Origin: Blastomussa wellsi
Lineage: Eukaryota > Cnidaria > Anthozoa > Scleractinia > Plerogyridae
Direction: 5' to 3'
NCBI GenBank assembly: GCA_947652115.1
Contig: OX393570.1
Location: 12,978,950 to 13,042,949, forward strand
Length of the DNA: 64,000 nt
A model generated the notes under the pieces. It did no database searches, was not told the DNA's origin, and saw nothing but the letters and a program-made list of their open reading frames with translations. Positions 22,440-34,391 of this stretch are shown piece after piece. Within the stretch, counting starts at the first letter, position 1, and every line of letters begins with the position of its first letter. A program made the translations under genes and the position numbers.

Positions 22440-22725
22440 GTCATGTTAATACCCTATTATATTATATTACCCTATTATTATATTACCCTATTATATTTTA
22501 AGAAAAATATTACGAATTTCTTAATGGATAATTATTTGTAGATAGTTTTTTAGATAATCACTTGTAAGTTTTAGTAGTTTTAGATTTGTGACATTTGTAT
22601 CTTTAATTTTAGATTTTAATACCTTTTTATTTTTATGGAGGACCTCCCTGAAAACCACGTGTTTACGTGACGGGTGCTTCCTCCTTAAAGATTGTTTATT
22701 ATTATTTTATTATTATATTATATGC
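22440..22725 (+). repeat. LINE (CR1/L2-like) 3' tail
   Basis: TATTATATTACCC repeats are followed by TTTTATTTTTATGGAGGACC, the CACGTGTTTACGTG palindrome and a terminal TTATTATTATT microsatellite. Ending in a short ATT repeat instead of poly(A) is typical of CR1/L2 LINEs. No coding part remains. Confidence 0.55.
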
Positions 22726-23151
22726 TTCTAAGTTACGGTGTTGACAAAAACAGGATCGGATCATGGATCGGATCATGGACCGGATCACATCAAGCTCCCT
22801 TTACATCGAGTAGCCCGATAAGGTGAATCAGTACGGAATAATAAATGTTTCTTGACCTTGGCAAACTGCTAGTTATGAAAACTTTACCGATACTTCATCG
22901 CAAAAGTTGTGAATTTTGATGCGTACATGAGGAAACCAAGCAGTGTCAATCTGCAGTCTTCGTTTGTATGAGCATAGCATAGATAACAGTGCTACAGCCT
23001 TCATTCTTTGTTGAGTTACATGTAACTTTGAGACAGCTAACTTCTCACATAATATTTTATATTATTGTTATCAATAATCGCCTCGTAAATTTAAAAAAAC
23101 TCAGTTACTCTGTGTAAAAAAGTTATTACTATTTTTCAAGTGTGAATATTT
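22726..23151. other. intron, no gene seen
   Basis: Contains a short tandem CGGATCATGGA motif (22753-22790). No ORF above 60 codons and no known repeat. Confidence 0.4.
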
Positions 23152-23347
23152 TGTGGAAATGAGAGTGATGGCAAATTTTCAGCTCGGTAAATTTAATGTG
23201 AAAGATTAATTAATCAACATGACACGAGCGTGGGACAAAGAAAAATTCTGAGTCCCCAACAGGAATTGAACCCATGACGTCCCGAACACCGGACGGGTGC
23301 TCTATCCACTGAGCAACAATAACTCATGGAGAGCTAGGTCATTTTTA
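23152..23347 (-). repeat. tRNA-derived SINE
   Basis: The minus strand from about 23335 reads TTGCTCAGTGGATAGAGCACCC, an A-box, and GGGTTCAATTCCTG, a B-box, spaced as in a tRNA. A non-tRNA body follows down to GCCATCACTCTCATTTCCAC. The pol III boxes and body make it a SINE, not a functional tRNA, since the acceptor stem does not pair well. A truncated second copy without the tRNA head lies at 23410-23480, with the GAGAGCTAGGTCATT end inverted. Confidence 0.75.
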
Positions 23348-24303
23348 CTGAGTTCTTATTTGACACGCGTCCAGCATACTGCTAGGATCAGCAATGTCGC
23401 TATCATCATGAGTTGTGGAAATGAGAGTGATGGCAAATTTTCAGCATACTGAAATGACCTAGCTCTCCATGAGTTCTTGTAGCTTTTTTCTATGAAATGT
23501 TGCCTGTACTGGAAGTAAAACGTTATGATATTTGATTGGCTGAAAGCATCATAATTGTCATTGCCGCAATGAGTTGGCTTCCTCACTGCTCACATACGGC
23601 GGCTTAAAAAACTGAATTTTTCATTCAGCAAACTATTACTTTCGCATAGCTTAACAATGGTGTCTGACCCTCAGTTAACATCTTCAGGCTATTACAAATG
23701 TAAACAAAGTTGGATGCAAGTATTGAAATGATTTTTAGTTTGAGTTTTTGTAACTAAACTAGGTGTCGCAAAAGAAATGTCACAAATGTCACCTGTCATC
23801 TAATTTGCCTATCAAAACATCTTGCAGGGAAAATTCAACATGTTTACCAGAAAGTGCAAACCAAAAATGTTTAAAGTCTTTCCAAAACTGGTTAGTATGA
23901 GAACATTCATAAAATAAATGATTAACAGTTTCTGAGCTAACTCTACAAAAATGTGCAAGAATCGTCTTGAACATAACCTATTTTAGCTAGATGATATTAT
24001 TTAAGATTTTGAATTGGAAACTTCTGATAAACATTTCAGAAGAGACGGTCTTCACTTTCATGAATGCTTTAGTAACAGCTGAATCTGTTAAACCAAAGTC
24101 CTCTTTCAGTTTAGCAAAGCCCCTTGAGACTCTTGTCTTACTCAAAACAAGCAATTCATAAAAGTGTTTATTTTTACATTCAATAGGATTAAATTTTTCC
24201 TCCCCACAGTGAAATTCCAAAGAAACCTTTACTTTTAGCACTATTATAAGGTTCTATATTATTCTTGTTGAATTGCAAGTGGTTTATAAGCAGGATACCT
24301 GTT

Positions 24304-24885
24304 TTAACCCCTTGCCTACCAGAGCCATACACCCTGACCGACTGGCGGCCATGTTGAATTTTTAGTGACATTGTAAATTTGGCTAAGAAATAGCATCCTT
24401 TAGCGTAAAATATTAAAGTCCACCTAGATTAAGCATGTCAAATGACTCAAAGAGTTAACAGGCTAACAAGGATTGCCTTGCACTGCTCCTTTGCGAACTC
24501 CTTGTGCCACGTGCATTTGGACGTTCATTTTCTTCAATTGGAGCTTCTTTGCCACTTTCAACTTCTTTGAAAAAACCTTGGGCTCACGATCTTTAGAATC
24601 ACTTGGTTCAAATTCACTTTCACTAAAAGCGCTGACATCAGAGTCTCAATTAGGGTCAAAATTCAGAAATGGCTTCCTCTGTATTCATTCTGCATGATCG
24701 TGGATGAGCCGCCATTTTGAAAATTTATCAAACAAAACAAAAATGGATAAGCAATTCCATTGGGTCAGCAGTCTTACAAAAGTAGTGCCAGACCTTTCTC
24801 AACAACCTGGGATAATTTTTTCAAGACACCGCAATTTCCTTTGTTTGAGGACGTATATATACGTCCTCGGTAGGCAAAGGGTTAA
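24304..24885. mobile_element. piggyBac-type MITE with TTAA duplication
   Basis: TTAA at 24304-24307 is followed by CCCCTTGCCTACC. The other end is GGTAGGCAAAGGG followed by TTAA at 24882-24885. TTAA targets and CCC(T/C)TTGCCTACC-like ends are typical of piggyBac. Internally a minus-strand remnant reads SDVSAFSESEFEPSDSKDRE, resembling the acidic N-terminus of piggyBac transposases, then a stop. The element is 574 bp and non-autonomous. Another hairpin, ACGTATATATACGT, lies at its right end. Confidence 0.88.
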
Positions 24886-25425
24886 TATAATTTGAATAAT
24901 ATATTGTTTTATTGTCTATCCTGATATCTTTGTTGTTCCAAATTATATTATGAAATATAGATGGCTTTGTTGAAAAGGTGACTCTTAAATCAGCCCACCA
25001 CCAGAGAAGTTCTCTATAAAAAACAGAATTAATTTTACAATCCTTGAGATCGTAATTACAACTAAATAGAAAAACCCCGCCAAAATCACCAAGCAAATAA
25101 CTAATATAAGCTTCCCATGGGGATGAACCTTCTGAAAAAATTCTACCAAGCCAAGCTAATCTTGACGGCTTAACATACGTTTCAAGATCTATTAAGTTCA
25201 AACCTCGGTATTTCAGGTCATTTACAGCTGCCATTCTAGGTATTTTATCAGTTCCTTTCCATAAAAAATTATTAATAATAGTGTTTAATTGTTTTATAAA
25301 TTATTCTGGAGTTGTTAAAACTGAGAACACATGCAGCATTTTGGGAAGCAGAAGTGATTTAATGATGGTAACTTTGCCAAATAGTGAGAGACCTCGGCAA
25401 TTCCATAACCGTATTCGAATGTCCT

Positions 25426-26511
25426 TTAATTTATCATAAAAATTTTCTGTAATTGGTCAGTATCAGTATAGGTAAAGACTATCCCCAGGGCGTTGACACT
25501 TTTGTTCCACTTTAGACTCAGAGGTGTCGCTGTATTTTGTCTGCATGAACCAATCCACATTGCTTCAGTTTTAGTATGATTAACCTTCAAGCCTGAACAA
25601 ATTTTAAATTGATCAACTAATTGAAGGATGAGTTTGACACATTCAATATTAGGTACAAACAGAGTAAGGTCATCAGCGTATTGCACCAGCTTAAATTCTT
25701 CCTGCCCTATCATTATGCCTTGAATGTGTTCTCTGCTTCGAATAGCGACTGTTAAGATTTCGGTTACAATAATAAACAGATATGGTGACAACGGATCTCC
25801 TTGTCTCACTCCTCTCTGTAATTCAAAATATGGTGTACACATACCATTATTTAATACACAGCTAGTTATGTCTTTATAAAATGTTTCTACCCATCTTATG
25901 AGGGTAGGCCCAAAACCGAAAGCATCTAAGCATTTTAACATAAAATTGCATTCGATACTATTGAACTCAACAAACAACAATATGCCTGGTATATTTTGTT
26001 GTTTTGTATACTCCATAACGTCTATAATTGACCTTGCCGCTTCCTCAATGAACCTGTCCTTAACATAACCTGTTTGGTTAGTATGTATTATCTCTGGAAG
26101 GACTTTGGCATCTACATTTATTAACGATATTGGTCTCCAATTTTCTTAATAGTTTCTATCTTTTCCTTTCTTTTCAATGAGTGTAATTAAAGCTTGCCTT
26201 TGAGAGGAGGACATTTATTTTATTGTCAAAACCTCATTAAAAGATGCAGTCATTAATTCACCTATTAGGGGCCAAAACGTTTTGTAGAACTCTATTGGAA
26301 TGCCATCGTTTCCAGGTGTTTTACCCACTTGAAAGGAACCCAAGATAGACTCGCACTCCTGAAAGGTTATTTTTCCTTTGCAACGTAAGCTTAGTTCTTC
26401 AGAAAGTTTTAATATGTTGGGGTTTTCCAAAAAGCTTTTAGCTTGTTCACTTTTCAGATTCACTCTTTGTCTGCTATACAGCTTGTTATAGAAAAGTTTT
26501 TCTGCATTCAA
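25426..26511 (-). pseudogene. LINE reverse-transcriptase domain
   Basis: Blocks in order: GKTPGNDGIPIEFYKTFW (26350-26290), ENWRPISLINVDAK after a stop near 26140, LQRGVRQGDPLSPYLF (about 25800), and KLVQYADDLTLFVPN with the YADD catalytic box near 25690. The palm Asp of block A is changed (LLFVEFNSIECNF where FxDFxKAFD is expected), so the polymerase would be inactive. Frames change near 26210. Confidence 0.9.
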
Positions 26512-27123
26512 TATCTCTAATGGATCGGTCGAAAACGAACCACTAAGGTATAATTTCCTGACATGCTTTTTAATGTTATTTCGTTTTTCTTGATTAAAAA
26601 AATATTTGCTGTTCTTTTCACCATGCTCGTGCCATCTTGCTCTTGCATGAACAACAATTCCTTCTACTTTTTCATTGTATAGTGTTTCAAGTTCATTTTT
26701 AAATTTGTCTATTCCTAATCTTGTAATTTCACTGGGGTTTTCTTGAAATTTATTTAATGCATATTGATACTTGAAGTTAAGCTCCTCTTCTCACTTTTTA
26801 CGTTCTTGTGCAAATTTTTTAGAATAAGTGATTGAGCTTGTTTTAGTTTTAAATTTCAGCCAATCTCATTTTGCCCTATTGTCTGATAAATCTTTTGCAT
26901 CATCTAACCAGTCATGTCTAAATAATCTGGCCTATCCAGCAAGGAAGTATTTAATTTCCAAAACCCAGGTCCTTTGCAGCTCTCCTTAATATCTTCTAAT
27001 TCTAGTACAATAGAAGACTGGTCAGTTTTAATTGAGGCCATGATATCAACCTGTGTGACTAAATCATTCAATTTGTCCGAAGTAAGCCACTAATCAAGTA
27101 TACAGAAAATGAAAGGAGAGCTC

Positions 27124-27663
27124 TTACTCCATGTGTAGTATGCGGATATTCGGATTCTTGACCCGCCAAATATCGTGGAGACTGAATTCACTTTGAATGT
27201 TTTCAATCGAATTTTTCACATGTTGTCGAGGAATTAAAAAGCCGCCTTTTTTGTCTATAGTCGGATCTAACGGAAAATTGAAGTCTCCGCCTACAATGAC
27301 ATTGCTATCAATACCTCGTGAGGTTGTCAACAAACCCTGATAAAAGCGAACAGCTTCTGCATCTTTATTCGGACCATAGAGGTTTATCAGAAAATAATTT
27401 TTATTTTTGATTTTTGCATCTAACATTATTAGCCGGCCTTTTGAATCACAATGTTCGTGCTGAATAACAATATCCAAAAAACTCCTAATTAATACAGTGA
27501 CACCCCTCGCATTTGTGCTCCCATTTTTCCATTGACTCGCACAGTTCTTTGTTGTATGTGTTTCTTGAAGAAAAATTAGATCTGCTTTTTGTTTACGACA
27601 CCAAGTAAAAATAGCTTTACGCTTTTGGAAATTGCCAAGACCTCTAACATTAAGAGAGAGCAA
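27124..27663 (-). pseudogene. LINE AP-like endonuclease domain
   Basis: A 179-codon frame of the exonuclease-endonuclease-phosphatase fold: LSLNVRGLGNFQKR at the start, DLIFLQETHTT with the metal-binding Glu, YFLINLYGPN and VIVGGDFNFPLD. The terminal SDH block is not in this frame. It ends at a stop near 27124 and the linker continues in other frames. Confidence 0.85.
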
Positions 27664-27690
27664 TTTCAGGCTAGAATTATTGTTAAGTGT

Positions 27691-28440
27691 TCAATAACGT
27701 CAAACTAAAATACAAACAAAAAAGGCTAATCTAAGCGACATGAAAGGACTAAAGTCACAAACAATAATAACATGACATAATATACACCAACGCAAGAAAA
27801 AAGCTAATAATAATCCAAGTAAATAAGTGCATATGAAGCGAAATTTGTTTTTGTATATCCTCTTCCTCGGCCATTCAGAGAGGCCTAAGGTGCGAGTTTA
27901 AACCCACTGAAAATCAATTACTTTTTGCACAAGTAAGAGAATTTAGTGGAACAACGAAAAAAATGAGAAGCGCTTGTCCACAACCCTACATCACAACGCG
28001 GTTAACTGGACCCAGTCCCCTGGACATTTTTCAGGGCAAAATAGCAACACTCTGTACGTTCAAACTTTGGAATAGTGCATTTCAAACAATATATTTTCCA
28101 AATATGCGAAAACAATTTTTGTTTCATGTGCACTTAAAACGAAATGACATTAAAGGAAAATGAAAAACATGCTTACCGAAAGTCCTCTCTGTACGCCCTA
28201 GAAAAGTTGAAAACTGACACAATAAACTTCAAAGAATACGCAAGGATTTCTGGGCAATAATGCAATAAGAGAAAAGTACGAGGTTCTGAAATAAGATCTG
28301 AATGCGTCACTAATACAAAACCTAAATTAATACTTAACTTGACAGCAGTTACATGGCTTCCCTTATGTTGAGCTAATCCATTTAATAAATCAGTCACTAA
28401 ATCAAATAATGTTCAATCAAGTCTCATGGTAATGTCAAAT
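27691..28440. other. intron between LINE and BEL element 2
   Basis: AT-rich. Two ORFs of 66 and 74 codons (27963-28163 plus, 28397-28173 minus) have no recognisable domain. The region might include a decayed LTR of BEL element 2, but I cannot find its partner. Confidence 0.35.
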
Positions 28441-29227
28441 CCGATTCACACATGGATGGTTCCTTGGTTCCCTGGTCTTCTAACTGGACTCGTACAGGAC
28501 AAGTAAAGCCAATTTCTGGATTGGTCTTTCCAGGAAACAGGCAGGCTTGACTCTTTGGCCTGAGTTGCTAAGGTTACGTTCTGTTACGGTGGCTCTCACA
28601 TTTCATACCAACCTATCAGCATCTGGTTCAGCTTCTACAATACGCCCAAACTGCCACTGATTACGTGGAAGGTTGTCATCTTTCAACAGCGCAACATCAT
28701 TGGTTTGGACGTTACGACGGATGCGTTTCCATTTCGGCCGTTGCTGGAAGGACTGGAAAAAATCTTTCTTCCAACGGTTCCAGAATTCATTCGTCAAGTG
28801 TTGTACTCTGCACCATCTCTTTCGAGAGTACAAGTCAGCACATTTGAAATCTCCTGGTGGTGACAAAAGAAAGCTTGAATTCATGTTAAGTAGATGGTGT
28901 CGCCACTTCATCTGTTGTCAGTGGTCTGCTATTGGCTATGGCTTCTGCCTCACACATGAAGGTTCGAAGCGATTCATGTCTAACAGCTGGTCAGAACCCT
29001 GCAGAAGTGCACATAGGCCGTTACGAATGGAGCAAATTTGCCTTTCCCAGACACCACCCATATGACTGGCATGAGGAGGATTCATCGTGAATTTGAACCA
29101 ATCGCAACCTCGGTAAAGAAGGAAATTGTGAATTCGGGTTTCATCCATTTCAGCAACTGCATTCTCTAACTCGGACTTGGCACCCACAAAAGTGGTACAG
29201 CGTCGTCCCTCCTTGATCAGCCACAGG

Positions 29228-29330
29228 CCAAAGTACCGTATTTACCCATGTATAATGCGCACTTTTTTCCCCCTAAAGTAGGTTTCAAATATGAGTATTA
29301 TACACGGAATCCTTTGTAGTCTACCGTACA
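29228..29330. mobile_element. short insertion flanked by TACCGTA in BEL 2 integrase
   Basis: TACCGTA occurs at 29235-29241 and 29322-29328 around about 80 bp of non-coding DNA (TTTACCCATGTATAATGCGC at one end). It stands where the integrase catalytic core should be. The text jumps from PPFTYC to LIKEGRRCTTFVGAKSEL, so the region with both catalytic Asp residues is gone, and the insertion marks the deletion. Confidence 0.55.
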
Positions 29331-30475
29331 GTATGTGAATGGTGGAGATGGCTCTAGTCTATCCTTGGGCAGGTCGGCAATTTGCTGTTCTGACATTGGT
29401 CCACGAAGCTTACAGCAAAGAACGCATTTAGAAATGAGGTTTCCAGCAACAGAGGTACCTCCAATGTCCCAGTACCCACTTGATCGTAAACTGTTAAGAG
29501 TGATTCCATGACCTTGATGCTCAACTCAATGGTGATAATGTCTGACGATTAATTCGGTGATGTGGCTCTTTTTGGGAAGGATCACTGGATGTTTGAGCTC
29601 ATACAGAACGTTAGCATATGTGATTCTTCCTCCAATGTGTAGGATGCCATGGCTGTCCTGAATGGGGTCCAATCTGTACAAGGAACTGGTTTTCTTCATC
29701 GAGCAGTTTCTTTCTTTGGCAAAGTTTCTGTCTTGGGCTTTTTCATCCGTCACACAACTTCATAGTACCCTGATTTCCTTCTAGAATACCGCATTTTGTA
29801 ACAATCTGGGGATAACAATTTCGGAATGGCGTAATTCGTCTACTGTAATGGCTGAAAACTTGGATGGGTTCATCTCTTGACTGTTGATGACTTCTCACTT
29901 GAAGTTGCTTGGATACATTGCTTCCACCTTATGCAATTGCCTTTTTTGCACAACTCCAATCTGAGAAATATTCCAAATGTTTCAAGATGGAAGCCATGTT
30001 TTGGCTTTGGGCTCCACTTGTAGCTTGAGTCTTTAGCTCAGGATCATCAGGAGACAGGGTGAGTGCTGGCACTTCTTCAGCTTGATCAGCAATGGTTTGC
30101 TCCCACAAAAATGGTGGTCCCTTCAGCTAATAAGAGTTGTGGAGAGACGCCCCGAGAAGCTTCGTCAGCTGGGTTTTTGTCTGTTCGTATGTACTTGCCA
30201 CTGACTAGGAGACCTGGGGTCTCTTATTTGCTGGACTCTGTTAGCCACAAAAACGTGGAAGCGTTTCGCGTCATTCCTTATGTAGCCTAAGACCACTTGA
30301 CTGTAAAAAAAAAGTCCAGAACACTTCTTTCACTTTCTCATAACCAAGTTCTTGCCGTAGGACTAAACTAAGTTTGGTGGACACAAGCGCAGCTGTTAAC
30401 TCGAGGGACAGTGACATTCTTCAGAGGGGTTACTCATGACTACCCCATCACAAATGAGCAGTGAACTTGATCGCT

Positions 30476-31120
30476 CTAGTTGACTATTCGCAGATACCAG
30501 GACTGGCTGTAGCCGTTAACAATGGAATCAGAGAAGTGATGTAGCTCAATTGTACTTGGTTCTCCAAACCCATTTGGAACGAAGCATCTAGGGATCTTCA
30601 ATACTTCCAACTTAAGTAGTTTGCTTCTCCACCTTTTCCTGTTCACTCGAGTCTGGTCTGCAATGGACTCATCCCAGTCAGCCTTGTCACGGCATAGCTG
30701 CTGGAGAATTTTCTTCCCAATTAGGATAAAGGGAGCAAGAAATCCAAGGGGAACGTAGACAGAGCTGACAGTGGACAAGATACCACGCCTTGTCAATGAC
30801 TTGTCTTGAAGGACTGTCTGAAACTGGAAAGAGTCGGTTTTCACACACCACTGGACGCCCAGTGCTCTTTTCATTGGCAAAGAGCTCTGATTATGATCCA
30901 GATTCTTCAACCCTTTCGAACGATCATCTTCAGGAATTGCCTCTTGAACTTCCCTTGAATTGGTGGTAAACTTGTGTGGGCGAGGTCCACCCTCTGCACA
31001 CAACTTCCTTGTGTTGTCTATGAGCTCAATTGCCTCAGCTACTGTCGGCAAAGATTTTAGACCGTCATCCACATAAAGGTCATCTCTGATGAAGTTAGCT
31101 GCCTTACTTCCAAACTCCAC
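30476..31120 (-). pseudogene. BEL element 2 RT, YVDD region
   Basis: Reads FIRDDLYVDDGLKSLP near the start, then RALGVQWCVKTDSFQFQ and LTRRGILSTVSSVYVPLGFL, the same order as in element 1 but diverged at many sites. The frame to its 5' side (31345-31139) is shifted and the conserved palm motif A is not readable. Confidence 0.88.
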
Positions 31121-31922
31121 TTCGTGATTGGTGGCGATTCAATGCAAGGTTGGCACATCCAGGGGATGATCCTGCACCAAGCAGATGAACTGTCTTTCGG
31201 TATTCCACTGGCGCTGCACGGATGTCACCATTTGGCCACCAGAAGAATCATAGCAAATTTCGATAATTCTCATCGACCTTGAATTGATGAAACATTCCAA
31301 GTCGCCCATTCTTCCTGAACCAGCACAGTACACCCACAAGTCCATTCGTCAGATCAGGCGTCTCTCGCTGGTAGTCTGCGATTTTTTCAGGCTTCTTTGG
31401 GTGGTAGACCCCATGATGTGGGATGAACCATACATGACCATCGTTTGTGGAACCTAATTCTTTCAGAACTTCTTCTGTGTAGCCCTTGGCAATATCTCAT
31501 TCATAAAAGTAGTGTAGTCTTCTTGGCGTTTATCGTCATTTCCAAATCTTTGACCAAGTTTGTGCAACCGACGCAGGGCAAGAGACTTGTTGTTAGGTAA
31601 ACTTGGCATGTCATGACGGAAGGGAAGAGGCATTCCATAATGGCCATCTCTCCGCTCTTCTAACTTTCTTAGAAATATCTTGTCCTCTTGAGAGAGTGCG
31701 CAAGTGTCTATCAATCTTTCCTAGGCGTCTAGCTCGAACATTTGGCTGATTTGAAAGGGATCAATGACTTCCTTGGTCTTGGTTTTAAGTGTAAACAGGC
31801 ACTTTCTGTTCCCTGACTGTATAATGGTTGGGACGCCACTTTTCTGGTACTCTACGGGTGATGATGCAGTTTGTGACACCAAATGCATTTTTGTCACGGT
31901 CTGGACGCCAGCTAACTCTTCC

Positions 31923-32366
31923 TGTAAGCACCAAACCAAACCGTTGACGATTAAAAGTTCCATTTAATGCTTACTCAAGATTCAAGAGGTATTCCAAACG
32001 CATTGACTTGTAGACGATATTTGAAACTTGTACAATCAAGAATAACAATGGTTCGACTGAAATAAAATAAATGACAATAATCCTAAGAAACTAACGACAC
32101 TAACAAAAAATCATTGCGTAAAGTAAACTTACAAATATTCCTCAGATCCGGTTAGCGAAGAAAAGGACGACAAAACTTGAATCAAACGATGAAAATTACA
32201 AACAGCACAAGAGCAAGCAAAGCACGAAGCAATTGAGAAAACTTGATCCGAAAAAATATGAATGCGTTATTATGTAACACAATGTCACGCGCGCGTAATA
32301 CAATTATGTAATAATCGCTTGTGGAAAGAGTCACCAAATAACAAATCAAGAGGTTTGAATCTAACA
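31923..32366 (-). repeat. BEL element 3, 3' LTR
   Basis: On the element strand it begins TGTTAGATTCAAACC directly after a purine-rich tract (AGGGGCCGGAA) and ends GGTTTGGTTTGGTGCTTACA. TG...CA ends and the preceding polypurine tract identify the LTR. Confidence 0.8.
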
Positions 32367-32496
32367 TTCCGGCCCCTAAATGCGACATTAAAGCATTTAC
32401 ACTAAGTTGAATGATTCAAACGAATAAACTAGGGAAATCGTTCTTAAACAATTAAGATCCAAAAAAAGTCAATCAATTGATGTCAGTTCATGCGAA

Positions 32497-33693
32497 TCAG
32501 GAGACTGTCAAGACGATCAGGAGAAAATTCTTCCCTTTGACATCGCAAACAAACTTTTCGGCAAGAGGCATGAGCAAGGTCCGCCAGAACACATCTGATA
32601 GATATTGAACTTGTCGCCACCTCCGACGGGAATAAGCGTCTTCCTTCCTGAAAACACCAGGCGGCAGTGAAGTGCGAGACCGTAACAGAAGAAGGTGATT
32701 TGGTGTAAGGGCCTCAAGGTCTCTTGGATCGTCGGACACCTTTGTTAGGGGCCTTCCATTGACTATGGATTCAACTTCACACATGAGAGTGGCAAGTCCT
32801 TCATCGTCGAGGACCTGTTGCTTTAATAGGGCACTCATCACCTTTCGAATGGTGCGAATGCAGCGCTCCCACATGCCACCATGGTGAGAGCCTGCTGGGG
32901 GGTTGAAAATCCATTGAACGTTTCTTTGCAAAAGGAATTCCGCGATGACTTCTTGGTTCCATCCGTCTATAGCATCTCGAAGCTCCTTTTCTCCACGTAC
33001 AAAGTTTCCGCCATTATCTGACCTTATCTGTTCTGGCTGTCCCCTTCTGGTGATGAAACGACGCATGCAGTTTACGAAGGAGTCTGTGTCCAAGCTGTGG
33101 GCCACCTTGATGTGGATCGCACGTACGGCAAGACAGGTGAAAACCACACCATATCTTTTGACCTGACTCCTTCCGCGGCAAACCAAAAATGGTCCAAAGC
33201 AATCAACCCCGACATATGTGAATGGGGGCTTGTCTGGAGTGATCCTGTCTTGCGGCAGGTTTGTCATCTTCTGCTCTCCAACTGGTGCTTGTCGCTTTCT
33301 GCAACTGAAACAGTCATGGAGAACCCTTTTCACTGCAGCTCTTGCCTTGACGATCCAGAATCTTTCTCTGATCATGGAGAGCACATGTTCGGTGCCAGAG
33401 TGTCCAGAAGTGTGATGGTAGAAGCTGATAATCAGACGGACAACATGGTGTGAGGCCGGAAGAATTATTGGGTGCTTTGCGTCCAGCTGAAGGGGCGCCT
33501 TTTGAAGCTGTCCTCCTACACGTAGCAGACCATCTAGCACGTGGGGGTCGAGCTTGAAGATTCTACTCGATCTCTTGAGGAGGAGACGAGAATGGTGGAA
33601 GGTCCTGTGTCTGAACGGGGGATGGCTGTCGAACGTAATGGTCTCCTTGTTCAGCCACGGCGTACACTTGCTCTTCAGCCTCCATCTTAGCAA
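32497..33693 (-). CDS. BEL element 3 integrase ORF
   Basis: Open frame of up to 398 codons. The first 30 are probably gag-strand shadow; the integrase text starts near LLLKRSSRIFKLDPHV (about 33600). H2C2 domain: FYHHTSGHSG, then CFSCRKRQAPVG. Catalytic core: YVGVDCFGPF (first Asp), IRSDNGGNFVRG (second Asp), HHGGMWERCIRTIRKV (Glu). It runs on through NGRPLT and the DUF5641 start (GVFRKEDAYSRRRWRQVQYL). All DDE residues are intact. It lacks the rest of pol. Confidence 0.9.
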   Translation of the reverse strand: MLRWRLKSKCTPWLNKETITFDSHPPFRHRTFHHSRLLLKRSSRIFKLDPHVLDGLLRVGGQLQKAPLQLDAKHPIILPASHHVVRLIISFYHHTSGHSGTEHVLSMIRERFWIVKARAAVKRVLHDCFSCRKRQAPVGEQKMTNLPQDRITPDKPPFTYVGVDCFGPFLVCRGRSQVKRYGVVFTCLAVRAIHIKVAHSLDTDSFVNCMRRFITRRGQPEQIRSDNGGNFVRGEKELRDAIDGWNQEVIAEFLLQRNVQWIFNPPAGSHHGGMWERCIRTIRKVMSALLKQQVLDDEGLATLMCEVESIVNGRPLTKVSDDPRDLEALTPNHLLLLRSRTSLPPGVFRKEDAYSRRRWRQVQYLSDVFWRTLLMPLAEKFVCDVKGKNFLLIVLTVS

Positions 33694-34391
33694 TTTCTGT
33701 TTGAAGCTGGAGTTGTTGCTTGCGTTGTTCGAGGCGTAATCTAGCTTCCTCTTGCTGCTGCTTTAGCCTCAACTCCTCTTCCTGCAAATTTTGTTGCTGG
33801 TGCAGAACGGCTGCTTCGGCAGATAACGATGCTCTTTTCACTGCTAGAATTGTTCGAGGACTAACGGCCGACGAACCGGTTTTTGATGAACGCAGGCTTG
33901 CATGCGACGATTTGGCGCGCGATGTGCGTGAACGGGATCTGGAACCAGTATTGCTGACCAAGTCATGTGGGTTTATTTCACTTTCTGCCCCTTTGAGGGA
34001 TTTGCTTTTCGCCTTTGAGAACCACTCGTCGAGTGTCCGCTGAAAGTTGATGATCCGTTGATTCTCGCATTCGAAATACTCTTGCGAGTCTTGAATTTCG
34101 AAATCGTCGTCGAGGGTGGCGTGATAAGCATTGTGGGCGTCTCGGAAATTTGCAGCGATTTCTTCGAATTCCTCTGCCTTTTTCCGAACTTCAACTAGGT
34201 TTTCATGGTTTATAAAGCATTCCGTCAGTTCCTTGATTTTTCTGGTAATGCTTGCCTTTGCCGCACTTCTTGTTTTGCGAAATTGAAGCGATTTCTCGTG
34301 CCGAATTCCATCGTTGTCTAGGGTAACACTCGGTCGCCTTTCACGAGTTGAATGGGTTGACTCCTCGCTCGAAGCGTCAGCCGTAATACTT
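33563..34391 (-). pseudogene. BEL element 3 gag N-terminal fragment
   Basis: A charged, helical gag start: RHEKSLQFRKTRSAAKAS, KIKELTECFINHENLVEV, then LDEWFSKAKSKS and a Gln/Glu/Arg-rich coiled coil (QEEELRLKQQQEEARLRLEQ) at about 33800-33700. It stops near 33563 overlapping the integrase frame. Frame changes occur near 34200 and 33960. The upstream gag start and 5' LTR are missing; the inverted LTR end replaces them. Confidence 0.75.

Larger units (their letters stand above)
23785..27690 (-). mobile_element. L1/Tx1-like LINE ORF2, nearly complete but decayed
   Basis: The minus strand carries in order an AP-type endonuclease (27663-27124), a linker, RT (26511-25426), thumb and connection (25234-24890) and the C-terminal Cys region (24241-23785). 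A TTAA-flanked MITE interrupts it at 24308-24881. Many stops and shifts are present, for example near 26150, 25430 and 23985. It stops at about 23785 without a 3' UTR, so the end has been lost or rearranged. ORF1 is not visible upstream. Confidence 0.88.
28440..31922 (-). mobile_element. BEL/Pao element 2 (main body)
   Basis: Minus-strand order: protease end (31963-31721, with KTKTKEVIDPFQISQMFELD), RT entry (31714-31463, with LPFRHDMPSLPNNKSLALRR), RT with YVDD (31120-30476), RNase H remnants (30300-29850), integrase zinc region (29753-29526), integrase end (29187-28936) and DUF5641 (28911-28445, ending FLERPIQKLALLVL). Its upstream protease part continues at 35443-35074, beyond BEL element 3. 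No LTR is recognised. Frameshifts are numerous. Confidence 0.88.
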
